From NCBI RefSeq assembly GCF_032854445.1, contig NC_088304.1:19319850-19383849 (forward strand): 64,000 bases of DNA. The letters run 5' to 3'. Positions 1-11,490 of this stretch are shown here, piece after piece. The notes below the pieces were generated by a model, which did not search any database, was not told where the DNA came from, and saw only the letters and a program-made list of their open reading frames with translations. Position 1 is the stretch's first letter, and each line of letters opens with the position of its first letter. This DNA comes from Liolophura sinensis (lineage: Eukaryota; Mollusca; Polyplacophora; Chitonida; Chitonidae). The position numbers and the translations under genes were made by a program.

Positions 1-1158
1 TCGAACAAGAGATTTATGAGGTCGGTTGATATTTTCACAAAAATGAAACGGCCTCAGAATGAGACGCCTCAGGCACGATAACTGTAAACGGTTATGCCAT
101 TGGCTTTTTGATTTCTCCTTTCTTTCAACGAACTGGAATATTTGGACACATTTCGACTTGTTTATATAGTAAAAGCGGTCCGTGTTATTGGCGCATGTCA
201 CGTGTTACGTATTTTACGGTATAATCATGGTCAATATATCAGGTCAATATTAAAATGGTCTATCTTACCATTAAGGCAACATCGGCTGGGTATAACAAGT
301 ATATTACTTAGCTAACTCTGAGCAGAGATACAGCTTTGAAGGACTAAATACGACGACTTCATGAAAACGCAATTTACGTTTGTTGTTTGGACAGTACATA
401 TTCCAGCGTGTTCACCATACTGCATGTATGTCATTAAAACACGTGACGAGTGTTGGCCAGTGATTATCGCGGGTTGTACATTACCTACTGGGTGCAAGAA
501 TAAAAACAACAGAATTTCAATTTTCACTTTGAAAAAAAAAAAAGAAACAGTACGTATAATTTGTATATATTTCAGAATACAATGTGATTGATACATTATG
601 TCAGGAATCTCTTGTAGCATTGAGGCAAATCTTAAAGGAACCCTTAGCAACAACAGATTTCATCCAATGACACGAGAAGAAATGCCTATAGCGCAATAAA
701 TAAACATAAGCAAAGAATCACAGAAAGCGTCAAATGAGGCTTTAAAGTAAGGCATTCGTAATTTGACTGGAGTAATACTTGGCCCATGCAGAGAAACTTT
801 AATGAATGGTGCAGGATTGTTACTGTTGGCAAACACACACCGACGAGTTAAATGGCTTAGTACAACATAAGTTGTGGATATAGTTGTAATGTATGAAATT
901 TAGCCGGAGACAAAAAGTGGACAAACTGGGGCATTTTACAAAGGGGAAATCGTTTATCCTCATGACCAGTGGTACGATGGTGCCTGTAAAATACTGATGT
1001 GGCAATAAATATTCTCATGTTAATATAACAGAGTGTAAATCAATTCATATTAATCTAATAAAAACCTGTCTGGTGCGATTGCAGGGGTCGATATGAACAT
1101 GAGCATCTGATTGGTCAAAATCCATGGCAACGAGTACAGAATCATTGTCCCGAAAATA
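1..1158. other. No gene seen; 3' flank of IL-17-like gene 1
   Basis: I see no convincing coding sequence here; the short open frames have no recognisable motifs. The part from about 980 to 1110 resembles the flank at 8105-8225, beyond the stop of the second IL-17-like gene (shared string AATACTGATGTG, then a related GTTAATATAA string). The duplication that made the two genes therefore included 3' flanking DNA. Confidence 0.6.
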
Positions 1159-2062
1159 TCATGGAGACGGGGTTGGTCCGTTGGTGTTACTTCCGCCGGA
1201 AACCTGCACATAAGGGTGTGCGCAGGTGCAGGCAGTTTTAATTTTCTCCACTACTCGGGCGTACTGATAAAACTCTCCATTACACCCGACTCTGCGTAAA
1301 GCGTTGATGTAATTATACACCGGCTGACAAACGTTCTGCGTCTGGCGACCATCGGGGGCGAACTCGAGGCAGTTTTCACAGGAACACTCCACCTCCAGGA
1401 CATCCCAAGGGACTCTGTTCGGATCGTAGTTGATCACCCAGCGGACGGGACAGGTAGACCTATCGTTGAGGTGTGGCAAGGTGCCATTCGGTCTGGAGGG
1501 GCACGTCTCAAACCCGTCGAAATATAACCTGAAGGTGTTAAGAAATGTAGGGTCGATGTCGTTAGGAGCGATGGGCAAACCGACCGACAATCCTGGCAAA
1601 TTATTCAGCGATTCGTGTTTAGTATTGCTTTGGAACTCTTCGATGATGGATTTTAAATCTGGCGGTTGCTTGTAGCAGCCGAACTGAGGTAGTTTTCTGC
1701 CAAATACAAGAGACAGGATGAGGAGGAAGACGATTTTCTGTGGCTGCAACAAACAAAAACCATTCCACAGTTAATATGTCAGAATTCGCACCCAAAACAT
1801 TTCATTTCAGTAGAATACAAATTAATACATCTATATGTTTTTCCCAACGTTTTACACTTGATAACAGCAATTTTTCTGAAACTGAAAGGTCACATTTGTG
1901 TTATCCTTGCTTCTAATCCAGGACCATTAAGTATAGTATATGTATTATTGATTCTATTATAAAACAACCAAGTCAAGAAAACTCTCCAAAATCATTTCGA
2001 TCGCATGTTAGATACAGTGTAAAAGTTACAATGAAAGATAATCTCACCAAGCGAGAAGACAT
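1159..2062 (-). CDS. IL17-like: IL-17-like secreted cytokine, copy 1 (two exons)
   Basis: This encodes a secreted cytokine of the interleukin-17 family, which in molluscs acts in innate immune signalling through IL-17 receptors. Coding exon 1 is 2048-2062 (MSSRL, donor GTGAGA); exon 2 is 1159-1743, preceded by TTTGTTGCAG. The intron is phase 0. The 199-residue product begins with a hydrophobic signal peptide (PQKIVFLLILSLVFG). The IL-17 cystine-knot region follows: FETCPSRPNG, RSTCPVRWV, the DPNRVP segment, VECSCENC, a VCQPV segment, an RRVGC segment and IKTACTCAHPYV. RPNGT offers an N-glycosylation site. No ATG opens the long frame in exon 2, so the start must be in the upstream exon; the splice gives a perfect signal sequence. 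The family is clear; the orthology group is not. Confidence 0.9.
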
Positions 2063-2122
2063 GGCTGCTTTGAGCGTATGTCTACACATGGAAGTGGATT
2101 AATACAAATGTGTTCGATCTGA

Positions 2123-2130
2123 TATTTATA
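2123..2130 (-). promoter_or_regulatory. TATA box of IL-17-like gene 1
   Basis: TATAAATA on the minus strand lies 61-68 bases before the start codon at 2062. Copies 2 and 3 have TATA elements at almost the same distance. It predicts a start site near 2095 and a 5' UTR of about 30 bases. Confidence 0.65.
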
Positions 2131-2139
2131 CCATTTTTT

Positions 2140-3020
2140 ACAAGCATTTTTCACAATTAGCTGTTGACGAAGTTACCTATTCCGTCCGCATTTATCAATG
2201 GATTCATTTGTTTTCATTTTTCACGGAGAAAATTCCAGAAAAAAGCGCAAATATCATTTGCACATATTCGCGTTAAAATCGAGATTCTAACGATGAGATA
2301 CTTTGGGTGTGGCTACTTCCCTTATAGTAACTTTTCATTTTTACAACCTGGTATTTTCATAATTCGTGATCATGTCCGTTTTTTCGGAGAGTAATGAAGG
2401 CGTGGTCTCAAAGGAAAATCTCACGGGACTGGTTGTGGTATTTTTGATGAATGACCCACTCATTCATTCATGTTACTCTGTTTTGGTACTGTGGTTTTGT
2501 GAAGCTTGCTCACCAAAAATAGTATTCAGGAATGCAACTCCTTCCTCTTACAGCGAATTGTGTTTGTCGCCTGAAATGTGAACGGCAAAATGTGCATAAA
2601 TGTGCGCATTCTGTCAAATGCATTCAATCAAATCACGCGATGCTGATACTACAGAAAACTTTCTATTGCTGTTGTTGTTCATAGCGACATTTTAGTTTTG
2701 TAGTCTTCGCGGGGATTCGTTGCCTCCAGAGAATGGACAGTTGATATATTCGGAAACGTTTGGCGTCTTCCGGTAAAAACGTAACGTTTTGGCGAGAAAA
2801 CACACATTGACAAAGAAACACGAGGACACTGCAGAATGGATTGTTGTCCAAGTTTTCGATTCTTATGGTAACCGTTTGTCCATTGCAATTGATAACCATT
2901 TCACTTGCAGTGATTGTCACAGGGTATGTAGAAGTCGGCTGTGTCTTGGCTATAAATTCGCTGAGAACTTTATGCATATTTCTCTTAACCACAAAGGGTG
3001 GGTTCCACCCTAATGATTTG
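2140..3020. other. Intergenic, nothing recognised
   Basis: There are only short, motif-free open frames on both strands. I see no repeat family member and no exon pattern. Confidence 0.5.
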
Positions 3021-3022
3021 AG

Positions 3023-3065
3023 AGGGAGTGGGGGTGGGGGGTGGGGGGTGGGGGGTACAGGGGGC
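3023..3065 (+). repeat. G-run tract, possible G-quadruplex
   Basis: Six or so runs of three to six guanines are separated by single T or TA, in an otherwise AT-rich region. The composition allows a G-quadruplex on the plus strand. No gene is attached to it. The following bases to 3760 show nothing recognisable. Confidence 0.5.
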
Positions 3066-3760
3066 TTTTGAGAATAAGCCGTCGACGACGATTGTGTGGT
3101 GGAGCGCGTTCAATGGATACCACTATTCTTCCGCCAGTATGACGTGTGCGTCACACGTGCCAGTAACTCACCAGCGGTCGGAAGTTTATCCGCCGCTCAG
3201 TAAGTGGATAAACACCCACTTGTCACCTGCTGAAAAAGCTTGAACTGCTGTTGATCTTATGATTAGTTATATTGAGAAACTTAGCTTATTACATAAATCA
3301 CCCTGCTTTAAACTAAAACAAATGTATCATACTGAAACTTTCACCCATAGATGCGTTTCTTTGTTCGTGCCCTATACGCAATTCGTGCACTGAGCCCGTA
3401 AAAACATCTTGCATTCATTGTATATCTACACACTTCAGTAAGCTTGTGACACGCTGGCTCGTATTCAAGAAGAGTTATGGGAAAAGAATATACCTCACGT
3501 GGAGAACATTTTATCACATGAATAAAGCCTACGACAATACAACACTCAAATAGTACCAGGTTTACCAGAGATAGCAGTAAAAGGCAGTTGTGGAAACCTT
3601 TCAAAGCTATCATAGTCCGTAATACGGATTCAAAATGGTGTGTTTATTTCCTGTGCGTAAAGAAATTTTACTATAGATATATTCGTCAAAATGTGATATA
3701 GTTATTTTTATAACCACTGAAAGTTGTATACATGAAAATACAACTTCTTTTTAAGTAAAC

Positions 3761-4047
3761 CGATTCCGTGGCCGAATGGGTTGAACGTTCGGCACGAAGT
3801 CTGAAGATCCGCGATCAAACCCGGGTCGGGAAATACCAAAAGCCATTAAAATGGTACTTGTTGCTGTCTCGCTTGGCGCTCAGCACTGAGATGTTTGAGC
3901 AAGGAAACAGGACTGGTTGGCCCGGTGTCAGTAAAATGTTACTGGGTGAGTGTCATGTCTGGTGTCTTCGGTATGATACTTAAGTGGCGGCAGCACTTTG
4001 GTGACATTGTCTTGCCCTGCCACAAGAAGATTGATTGATTGATTGAT
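3761..4047 (+). mobile_element. tRNA-derived SINE, family 2
   Basis: The head looks like a tRNA: box A TGGCCGAATGGG and box B GATCAAACCC. The body contains GGTACTTGTTGCTGTCTCGC and the string GTGTCATGTCTGGTGTCTTC, and the element ends in (GATT)n. Other copies or fragments in this window share the core: 11491, 11595, 16135, 16866, 18796 and 34716. Their 3' ends differ from this one. Confidence 0.75.
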
Positions 4048-5085
4048 TTTTTATTCACCAATGCATACATACTGTACAGAGATGTAACGATATAGGACAA
4101 TGTATTGGCGGGAATAAAGCTCCAAATAGCTGCTCTATCCCAACGTGGTTATTAATCCATACTGATGGCGCTAATGGCGAATCATACAGTACAGATGACA
4201 GACAACCGTTTTCTTAAAGAATCTTAAAGAAATATGAAACAAAACGAAATGCACGTGCATGATCCATATATGGTACTGAGCGAACACTACATAACAAACG
4301 TCCGTTGCAGGAATTCAGGCTTAAGTTTTGATTTAAACAGAGATGTAGAAGTCAGACTCCTGATTTGTATTGATAATTAAATCCATTCCCGAGGCGCAGT
4401 GTATGTACACACGCCTAACGACTACAAAAATCGTTAAACCCTAAGCAGTCATTCACTCATTATCTATGTGTGTTATGCAAATAGTAACTACTTTTTCTAT
4501 TAATATATTTGCATCGTCATTTAAATAACCCTGACAATTTATGAGATAACCTGGTATATACATCAATACCTAGGACACAAGATATAAGCTGTAGATACCC
4601 ATATTTTCACTGTTGACTGTTAATGGCACAAGGACCATAATTACAATTCAGCCTTGTAACTACCTCTAGTAACTACCTCTGTAGAATCAGACATTTCATA
4701 AACACATTAAGGTTTGAATGTTTCACCGATTTTGGACAGTACTTTATTTGGATTAGTGAAGACATACATTACTCGTTTTAAAAAAGAAAAACAAAAAAAT
4801 AAAACAACCTTGGTATGGTTCCTGAAATGGTACTTGGATTAACAAGTTCATATATTTGGATTCATAAAAAAATAATAACAGTTGTGCAGTGTATTATAGG
4901 TTAGGATCAGCAAAACCATATATACTACAGTGGGGCAAAAAAGAAAGCGATAGGTTAAACTTCAAATAATGAATCTGCTTTAGTGCTCCAATTCAAAGTA
5001 GGATAATTAAATTAATTAATCAAAAAGATATGTTATCATAAATTAAGCAAAAGAATCTGTGCGTCGAAACAGACATTTGTATACA
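4048..5085. other. Intergenic, nothing recognised
   Basis: This AT-rich sequence has no open frame of note and no family repeat that I recognise. Confidence 0.5.
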
Positions 5086-5088
5086 AGC

Positions 5089-5712
5089 AATATGAACGTC
5101 CCAAATCAATAATCGCAAAGCAAATTCCCAAAACACACATTCGTATATCAGCCGTCAAGCAATATGGACGTCCCAGGTCAATAATCGCAAAGCAAATTCC
5201 CAAAACACACATTCGTATATCAGCCGTCAAGCAATATGGACGTCCCAGGTCAATAATCGCAAAGCAAATTCCCAAAACACACATTCGTATATCAGCCGTC
5301 AAGCAATATGGACGTCCCAGGTCAATAATCGCAAAGCAAATTCCCAAAATACACATTCGTATATCAGACGTCAAGCAATATGGACGTCCCAGGTCAATAA
5401 TCGCAAAGCAAATTCCCAAAACACACATTCGTATATCAGCCGTCAAGCAATATGGACGTCCCAGGTCAATAATCGCAAGCAAATTCCCAAAACACACATT
5501 CGTATATCAGACGTCAAGCAATATGGACGTCCCAGGTCAATAATCGCAAAGCAAATTCCCAAAATACACATTCGTATATCAGACGTCAAGCAATGTGGAC
5601 GTCCCAGGTCAATAATCGCAAAGCAAATTCCCAAAACACACATTCGTATACCAGCCGTCAAGCAATGTGGACGTCCCAGGTCAATAATCGCAAAGCAAAT
5701 TCCCCAAACCAC
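5089..5712. repeat. 72-bp minisatellite, about 8.6 copies
   Basis: The unit starts GCAATATGGACGTCCCAGGT and has a 72-base period (unit starts at 5159, 5231, 5303 and so on). Copies differ by a few bases, for example CAGCCGTC versus CAGACGTC, and one lacks a single A. Because 72 is divisible by three, the minus strand stays open across units and gives a 24-residue periodic peptide. I regard that as a by-product. Single diverged relatives occur at 7762-7850 and near 23515-23560. Confidence 0.9.
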
Positions 5713-5739
5713 ATTCGACACAAACCACCAAAGAACAAA

Positions 5740-6710
5740 TACAGGACGGAATCGTATAAAGACACGCAGTCAATAGTTTTCAGTGATATAAGAAAAGTCC
5801 CAGGTATGTTCTAGGAGAATGAGTGAAATTAGTTGTCGACAATTTAAAAATGTATCTTAGTTGCACTTTGATTGCAACTGTTCATACATCCAACATGGCG
5901 ATTCAACACAATGAATATAGAGCCCCTAGCCCCGGGTTATGCTGAATAAGACACAATCGTGAAGCAGAGGGACGAAGATCCTGGATGATCTGTCCATATT
6001 TACTTGTCAGAGAATTGTACTTATTGTAAAACTTAAGAAACTTAGAGTGAAGGCGTTCTTCTCATCATCTGGTTTTCACCACCAATCTATGCGAGGTATT
6101 TTTTTTGGCGAGGGTGCAGTTTGTTGTGAGAAAATATGACAGTTTTGTGTAAAGGTGTTAGCTTAAACCGAAGGACCAAATTCGTCTACTCGAACGATCA
6201 AAGGGAGTTAATAACAGTGCGCCCTTTTAGAAAGTGTAGAACTGTATGTGAAAGTTAAAATATCACTGAGACAGAAAAAGGGCAACCAAAAAACAAAACT
6301 TTTATCTAAAGAGAAAGAAATGCTTATAAAGATTATTTCTTACGAAATCTGTTAAAAAATACAATATGAGTTTAGAGAAATACCGATATGGTAGAACATC
6401 TAAGCAGAGTAATATACTCTGGAGGAACTGTTTAAAAGCATCAGTCCTTTCTCAAACAGAGGAGTATAACCGTATTTTCCCCCCACACCGAAATACCATG
6501 TCTTTACTGCAATACAAAAATGCAAAAATCTCCATACAAAGCTCGCTTTATTATTGTATCCACTCTCTTAACGAAGGCACTGCAAGAAATACGGTCAGTT
6601 TGGAACAAGTACTGTTGTGCAGCTGCAAAAATTCAGGCGTCAACTCTATGCGACACTTAAAAACTCTAAACACCTCACTGAAGAATTAGAAGCTCTTATT
6701 TACGTACCGT
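5740..6710. other. Mostly unrecognised; may hold decayed retroelement
   Basis: An open frame of 107 codons at 6366-6689 lies just before the reverse transcriptase fragment and on the same strand. It may be an earlier part of that element, but no motif supports this. The rest shows nothing. Confidence 0.3.
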
Positions 6711-6711
6711 G

Positions 6712-7345
6712 TGAAGACATGTCTACTGGGATTTCTCCGCTTTCTATGCTGTTATGCCTCACACGGATTTAATGGATAGAATTCCATCGCTAATTGTTTC
6801 GGTGTTTAATAAAACCGGCCACTGATATATTAACATCAGAGGTAAAAAAGCCTTGATCAGCTCCACTACATACTAAGGTTAACACGCATGGCCCGTTTCG
6901 ATAGTCATTGCGTTGCTTGAATTTCTCATTAATAACATCAGTATGAAATTCGCGGAAACCATATGGCAACAGTGTATAGGTATTCCGAAGGGTACAAATT
7001 GTGCCCCCTTTTAGCTGACATATACCTGTTCTCGTGTGAATATGACCATATGCAGAAACTGTTAAGAAGTAATCCTCACCACGTCCGATCTTCCTGCTTC
7101 TCTAAACGGTATATTGATAATCTGCTACCTTTAAACAATCCGTATATAGCAAAGGCTGTTAAAGATATTTACCCTCCTTCGGTGGATTTGAAGAAAGGTA
7201 CAGACCATATAGACCATGTATATTGTACCTCTTATCTGGAGCTGTATTTGTGCAAAGGCCAAAACGATTTCCTCTCTTGCAGACTTTAAGGGATAGTTTC
7301 AATTTTGACCTTGCAAATTATCCTTACTTGGATGGTAATATCCCG
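6712..7345 (+). pseudogene. Penelope-like reverse transcriptase fragment
   Basis: The translated fragments read as a reverse transcriptase: PHTDLMDRIPSLI, LEFLINNI, then IGIPKGTNCAPLLADIYLFS, then RYIDNLLPLNNP (the usual RYIDDLL with D replaced by N), IYPPSVDLKK and NFDLANYPYLDGNIPK. The order and the wording GIP-GTNCAPLLAD plus YPYLDGNIPK recall Penelope-like (Neptune type) elements. Frames change and stop codons occur, so it is dead. It ends where a SINE begins at about 7358, so the SINE probably inserted into it. The reverse transcriptase call is firm; the family call is less so. Confidence 0.65.
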
Positions 7346-7357
7346 AAGGTCCTGCAT

Positions 7358-7457
7358 GTGGCGTTGCCCGGTTTCCTCCCACCATAATGCTGGCCGCAGT
7401 CGTATAAGTGAAATATTCTTGAGTACGGCGTAAAACACCAATCAAATAAATAAATAA
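7358..7457 (+). mobile_element. SINE family 1, 3' part
   Basis: This carries only the 3' half of the common SINE: CCACCATAATGCTGGCCGC, then ATTCTTGAGTACGGCGTAAA and an (AAATA)n tail. It abuts the Penelope-like fragment. Confidence 0.85.
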
Positions 7458-7761
7458 CTGTTGTAAGTAAATATGGACAGCGCGTCCAGAGTCTTTGGAG
7501 CTGTGCTCAAGTTTGTGTCAAATCCCGCTTAACCCGTGTTAGGAGACGTATATTCATCGTGTTGAATTGGATCGTCACGTTGGAGATCCGATCAGTTACG
7601 ATCAAAGTGCAGCTGAGATACAAATTTTGTTATCAACAACTGATATTCTAGCATGGCACACGATTTGAATGCTGATTTCATTCAGTCACCTAGAACATAT
7701 CATTGGAAAATGTTGACTGCTTCTCGATTCCGTTCTAGTTTCGTACTTTATAGACTTTCTT

Positions 7762-7850
7762 AGTTCTTTGGTGGTTTGTGTAATTCGTCATTTTGGGAAC
7801 TGGCCTTACGATTATTGACCTAGAACGTCCATATTGGCTGAAATAAGAAT
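7762..7850 (-). repeat. Single diverged relative of the 72-bp unit
   Basis: The strings TTCTTTGGTGGTTTGTGT and CGATTATTGACC-TAGAACGTCCATATTG are the reverse complement of the end of the 72-bp array plus its flank at 5719-5735. The family is therefore a dispersed repeat that expanded in tandem only at 5.1-5.7 kb. Confidence 0.6.
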
Positions 7851-8135
7851 GAAGAATGAACAGAAATTGAAGTCGAATGCATGGCTTAACACCAGCCACG
7901 TTGAAATTTAATGAATTCGAAAAATTTTGTAGACGTCAATTATACTGGTTTAAATAACATCCGAATTTGCTGATAGAATATAAAATTTAGCAGTTTTGGC
8001 GGGCGATATCCAGTTTTAAGGGTGTAAATAAGACGCGTATTTCACAATTAAAATTTACAGTTTGGCTTAGATAGGTGTCTGGTCTAACATTATATATTAT
8101 GAATGTACAAATACTGATGTGACAATACAGGGTTA

Positions 8136-8141
8136 TTTATT
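8136..8141 (-). terminator. Polyadenylation signal of IL-17-like gene 2
   Basis: AATAAA on the minus strand lies about 155 bases beyond the stop codon of the second IL-17-like gene. Confidence 0.4.
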
Positions 8142-8294
8142 GTTGACTATGTGTATTATCGTGTTAATATAAGAAGGCGTCAGCCAATCATTTTGATTTG
8201 ACCGAAATTTGTCTGCTACTACTGCAGGGTTTTGATATCCAGTTGAATTACATGGCTCCTAATAAGGAATAAATATACATGAAAGGATGCGTTG

Positions 8295-9470
8295 TTAGGG
8301 TGAAAGGGTTGGTCCGCTTCGGTTACTTCCCCCGGAAACCTCCACGTAAGGTTGTGCGCAGGTGCAGGCAATTTTAATTTTCTCCACGACCCGGGCGTAC
8401 TGATAAAACTCTCCATTACACCCGACTCTGCGTAAAGCGTTGATGTAATTATACACCGGCTGACAGACGTTCTGTGTCTGGCGACCATCGGGGGCGAACT
8501 CGAGGCAGTTTTCACAGGAACACTCCACCTCGACAACATCCCGAGGGATTCTGTTAAGATCGATGTTGATCATCCAGCGAACGGGACAGGTAGACCTAAC
8601 ATTCAGGTCAGGCACGGTGCCATTCGGCCTAGAGGGGCACGTTTCAAATCCACAGAAATTGACTCTTTCGACGTGAACGAAGGACGAGTTGATATTGTCT
8701 GGACCAATGAGATATCCGTGAATCAATCCTGGCAAGTTGTTAAGTGATCTTTCATCCAGACTGTTGGATTGGAACTCTTCTTTAATGGAATTAAAATTGG
8801 TCGGTTCTCTGTGACATCCTGGATCTGGCAGTATGTGTCCAAACACATTGGGCAGCAACAAGACAACTAAAAATTCTATTGGCTGAAATTAAGACACAAT
8901 TGTGCTATTAACAAAAATAAGAATACCACATTTCCACAATGAAATAAAAAATGTGTTATAAAATAAAGAAATAAATTTAAGAGAAAAGGAATAAGAAGTT
9001 AACTGAAAAATATGGTGAAGCTATTTTCAAAACTAGAACTATGTTTTTATAAATGTGATATAGAATGGTTAAAATTATTTTCAGGATTCAATTGATACAT
9101 TTCGCTTGAACTCTTACTAGAAAAAGGTTGACACAAAAAATTACTAAAAATCCAAAACATACAACAGGTAAACTAGAGAAAGCTGTAAGAAGAACAATTT
9201 CCAGGGTCGAACGATACAAAAATGCGAGAGGACGAGAATGTGGTATGAGGCCAACGAGATAAAATTGCCAGACTTTGGAGGAACTGCCCACGTTATTTCT
9301 TTGTTTATTCTCGAGTTCTCGCCGCATATTTCAAAGTTCGAGAATACTAGATTTTGAGCCCCCTTGAGAATTAACGAACATGTAGAACACCCAGCACCAA
9401 AATAAAACAGAACATAAAAATTGAATAAAAGTAATTTTACCAGCAGTCGGAACATCTTGCAGCTTATCAT
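8295..9470 (-). CDS. IL17-like: IL-17-like secreted cytokine, copy 2 (two exons)
   Basis: This is a close paralogue of the gene at 1159-2062, in the same orientation about 6 kb away. Coding exon 1 is 9441-9470 (MISCKMFRLL, donor GTAAAA; translation could also begin at the second Met). Exon 2 is 8295-8882 after the acceptor TTAATTTCAG. The intron is phase 0, as in copy 1. The product has about 205 residues: signal peptide (PIEFLVVLLLPNVFG), then FETCPSRPNG, RSTCPVRWM, VECSCENC, VCQPV, RRVGC and IKIACTCAQPYV. Compared with copy 1 the N-terminal half has diverged and has an extra Cys (FCGFETC). The C-terminal coding part is nearly identical even at silent sites. It is probably an immune cytokine that binds an IL-17 receptor. 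Confidence 0.9.
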
Positions 9471-9536
9471 TTACTGATTATCCTTTTCTCTTGTCGATGG
9501 TGTAATAATAATGAATGTATATATTCGATTTTTGAT

Positions 9537-9544
9537 CTTTTATA
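9537..9544 (-). promoter_or_regulatory. TATA box of IL-17-like gene 2
   Basis: TATAAAAG on the minus strand lies 67-74 bases before the ATG at 9470, the same spacing as in the two other IL-17-like genes. Confidence 0.65.
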
Positions 9545-9559
9545 AGGCTGGCATAGCGT

Positions 9560-10385
9560 CATTACATTCTGTGAGAAACTTTTATTGAGCTCACTTCAGC
9601 GATGGGAAGAAAACTTTCCAGTGTTTCTCTGGAGATATTAAACGATTAACATGTGCTTAAAAACATTGAAAGTCTAGGAACTTTGTACATTATCATTACT
9701 GGCTTACTTTAACTACACAGAAAGTGACACTTTTGTGTCATTTTTGATTTGTTTTCATTGTTGCTATAAATAAAAGAAGTAGGATTTATTATTCTCAAAA
9801 AAAAAATCAATAAACCCAACGTGTCATCAAGTATTATGAGCATATTTGTTGTATTTGTCACTCAGAATCACTTGTATTGGCCTCACAGTTTTGCTTCCTG
9901 TTAATACAAACCAATCAAACTGTAACAAAAGAAAGCCGACGTGTAATCTGATTATATATTTGTACATGCATATGGTGGATTGGGCATGGGTGGGAGATAG
10001 CTAAAAGAGGTTGTGTTTTGCAGCTTCGTGACTAACGTCTTTAACCGCCCACCTTCTTCAAATTTCATTTTTCTTATTTTGTCGGGTTCCACCTTGGTTT
10101 GCAATTTTATTAGTTTCCAGGAAAAAGGGACGAGATCCTAGTATAACGTGGTAAATGTTGATTTCTACACTCTCAACACCTAATTCCTACAGCATCATTT
10201 AGCGGGCCCGTCCCTCACCCCACCCCCGCCCAACGCTCCGCTGCTTGCCGTTGTATAAATGAAACAGTATTGAGTCCAGGGTAAAACCGCAAACAAATAA
10301 ATAAATAAAAAAATGTACTGATATACATTTTACGTCTGTTTTGAAAGATCTCATGCAGAGTTTTAGCGTACGAAATAAAGGAAAG
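9560..10385. other. Intergenic, nothing recognised
   Basis: I see no coding motif and no family repeat in this upstream stretch, apart from a short A/AATA-rich segment near 10295. Confidence 0.5.
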
Positions 10386-10389
10386 CAAT

Positions 10390-10660
10390 CAACCTTTCAT
10401 CAGTCGCGGAACGTACAGAAGTCAATTAACTGTTTATGAGTGAAGAAACCGCGGCAGTTCATGAACCTTTGATGAGTGGAAAAAACCTTGCAAGTATATG
10501 AACCGTTTGTGGGTGGGGGAAACCTCGAAAGTCAATGAGCCTTTGATGGGTGGAGGAAACCATGGAAGCCAATAAACCGTTTGGAGTGGAGGGAACCGTG
10601 AAAGTCAATGAACCGTTTGGAAGGGGGGGGGGGGGGGCATGGAAGTCAATGAAGCCATGG
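10390..10660 (+). repeat. Degenerate minisatellite, period about 40-43 bp
   Basis: About six loose copies follow the pattern GTGGAGGAAACC, GAAAGTCAATGAACC, TTTG-GTGG, and the array ends in a run of about 16 guanines at 10623. It passes directly into a minus-strand SINE whose GGGGGAAACCC part looks similar. The array may have grown from a SINE end. Confidence 0.6.
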
Positions 10661-10843
10661 AAACCGGGCAGAGCCCCGGGGGAAACCCACGACCATCCGT
10701 AGATTGCTGTCAGACCTTACCACTTACGGCCGGAGAGAAAGCCAGCATGAGCTGGACTTGAACTCACAGCGACTGCATTGGTGAGAGGCTCCTGGGTCAT
10801 TACGCTGCACTAGCGCGCTAACCAACTGAGCCACGGAGGTCCC
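10661..10843 (-). mobile_element. SINE family 1, 5' part
   Basis: On the minus strand it starts with the tRNA-like head (CCTCCGTGGCTCAGTTGGTT, box B-like GAGTTCAAGTCC) and runs into the GGGTTTCCCCCGGGGCTCTG part. The usual 3' tail is missing, replaced by the adjacent minisatellite. Confidence 0.85.
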
Positions 10844-10849
10844 CTCTCC

Positions 10850-11225
10850 AATTATAGATAACCAGTTTCTTATCAATAGCTCCAATAAGTGTAATGAAGG
10901 AAACAGCTTTGGTTCCCATTTATTCAATCCGTATGGAGACTGACGGAGATGTTGGACTGAAAATTGCGAAATGCGCCCCAGCGAGAATCACCAGCATTGT
11001 AAAAGATAACGGAATGACAGAGCCATAGTTGGCATTGGTTATACGTGTAATTGGTGAAATCCAATCTCTCGTATAAGTTATCTCAGTAACACTTTATTCT
11101 AACTGTTCCTAAATAGCAGCAACTGATGTCACACAGAATGCCTGCATGGTATATTGTTCTGGACTACTGTCCAGCCTTGTCCTCAACTGTGGTTAATGTG
11201 GCGTAGTGTACTGGTACAGTGAAAT
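10850..11225. other. Intergenic, nothing recognised
   Basis: No gene or repeat is recognised between the two SINE copies. Confidence 0.5.
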
Positions 11226-11229
11226 TACA

Positions 11230-11448
11230 CAGGAGCTTCTCATCAATGCGGTCGAACCAATTTAAGTTCAGCTTATGCTGGCTTTCTCCGGCTGTACGTG
11301 ATAAGGTCTGTGAGCAACATGTGGGTGGTCGTGGGTTTGCCTTGGACTTTGCCCGATTTCTTCGTACCATAATGCTGGCCGCCGTCGCATAAGTGAAATA
11401 TTCTTGAGTACGGCATAAAACACCAATCAATCAAATAAATAAATAAAT
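11230..11448 (+). mobile_element. SINE family 1, diverged copy
   Basis: It contains CTCATCAATGCGGTCG, the TCCGGCTGTACGTG string, CATAATGCTGGCCGCCGTCG and AATATTCTTGAGTACGGC with an (AAATA)n tail. Many changes suggest it is old. Confidence 0.8.
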
Positions 11449-11490
11449 GGTGATCAGCCGAAGCACGCACGTTCGCATGCTAACAAGATT

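Noticed and set aside
5036-5721. Minus-strand frames of 153 and 92 codons with a 24-residue repeat (MCVLGICFAIIDLGRPYC...)
   Set aside because: The frame is open only because the 72-bp unit is divisible by three. There is no start context or splice support, and one unit's single-base loss breaks the frame.
9144-9470. 108-codon minus-strand frame starting at the IL-17 copy 2 ATG as a separate protein
   Set aside because: Only its first 30 bases are used. After the GTAAAA donor it reads into the intron, while splicing gives a proper signal peptide as in copy 1.
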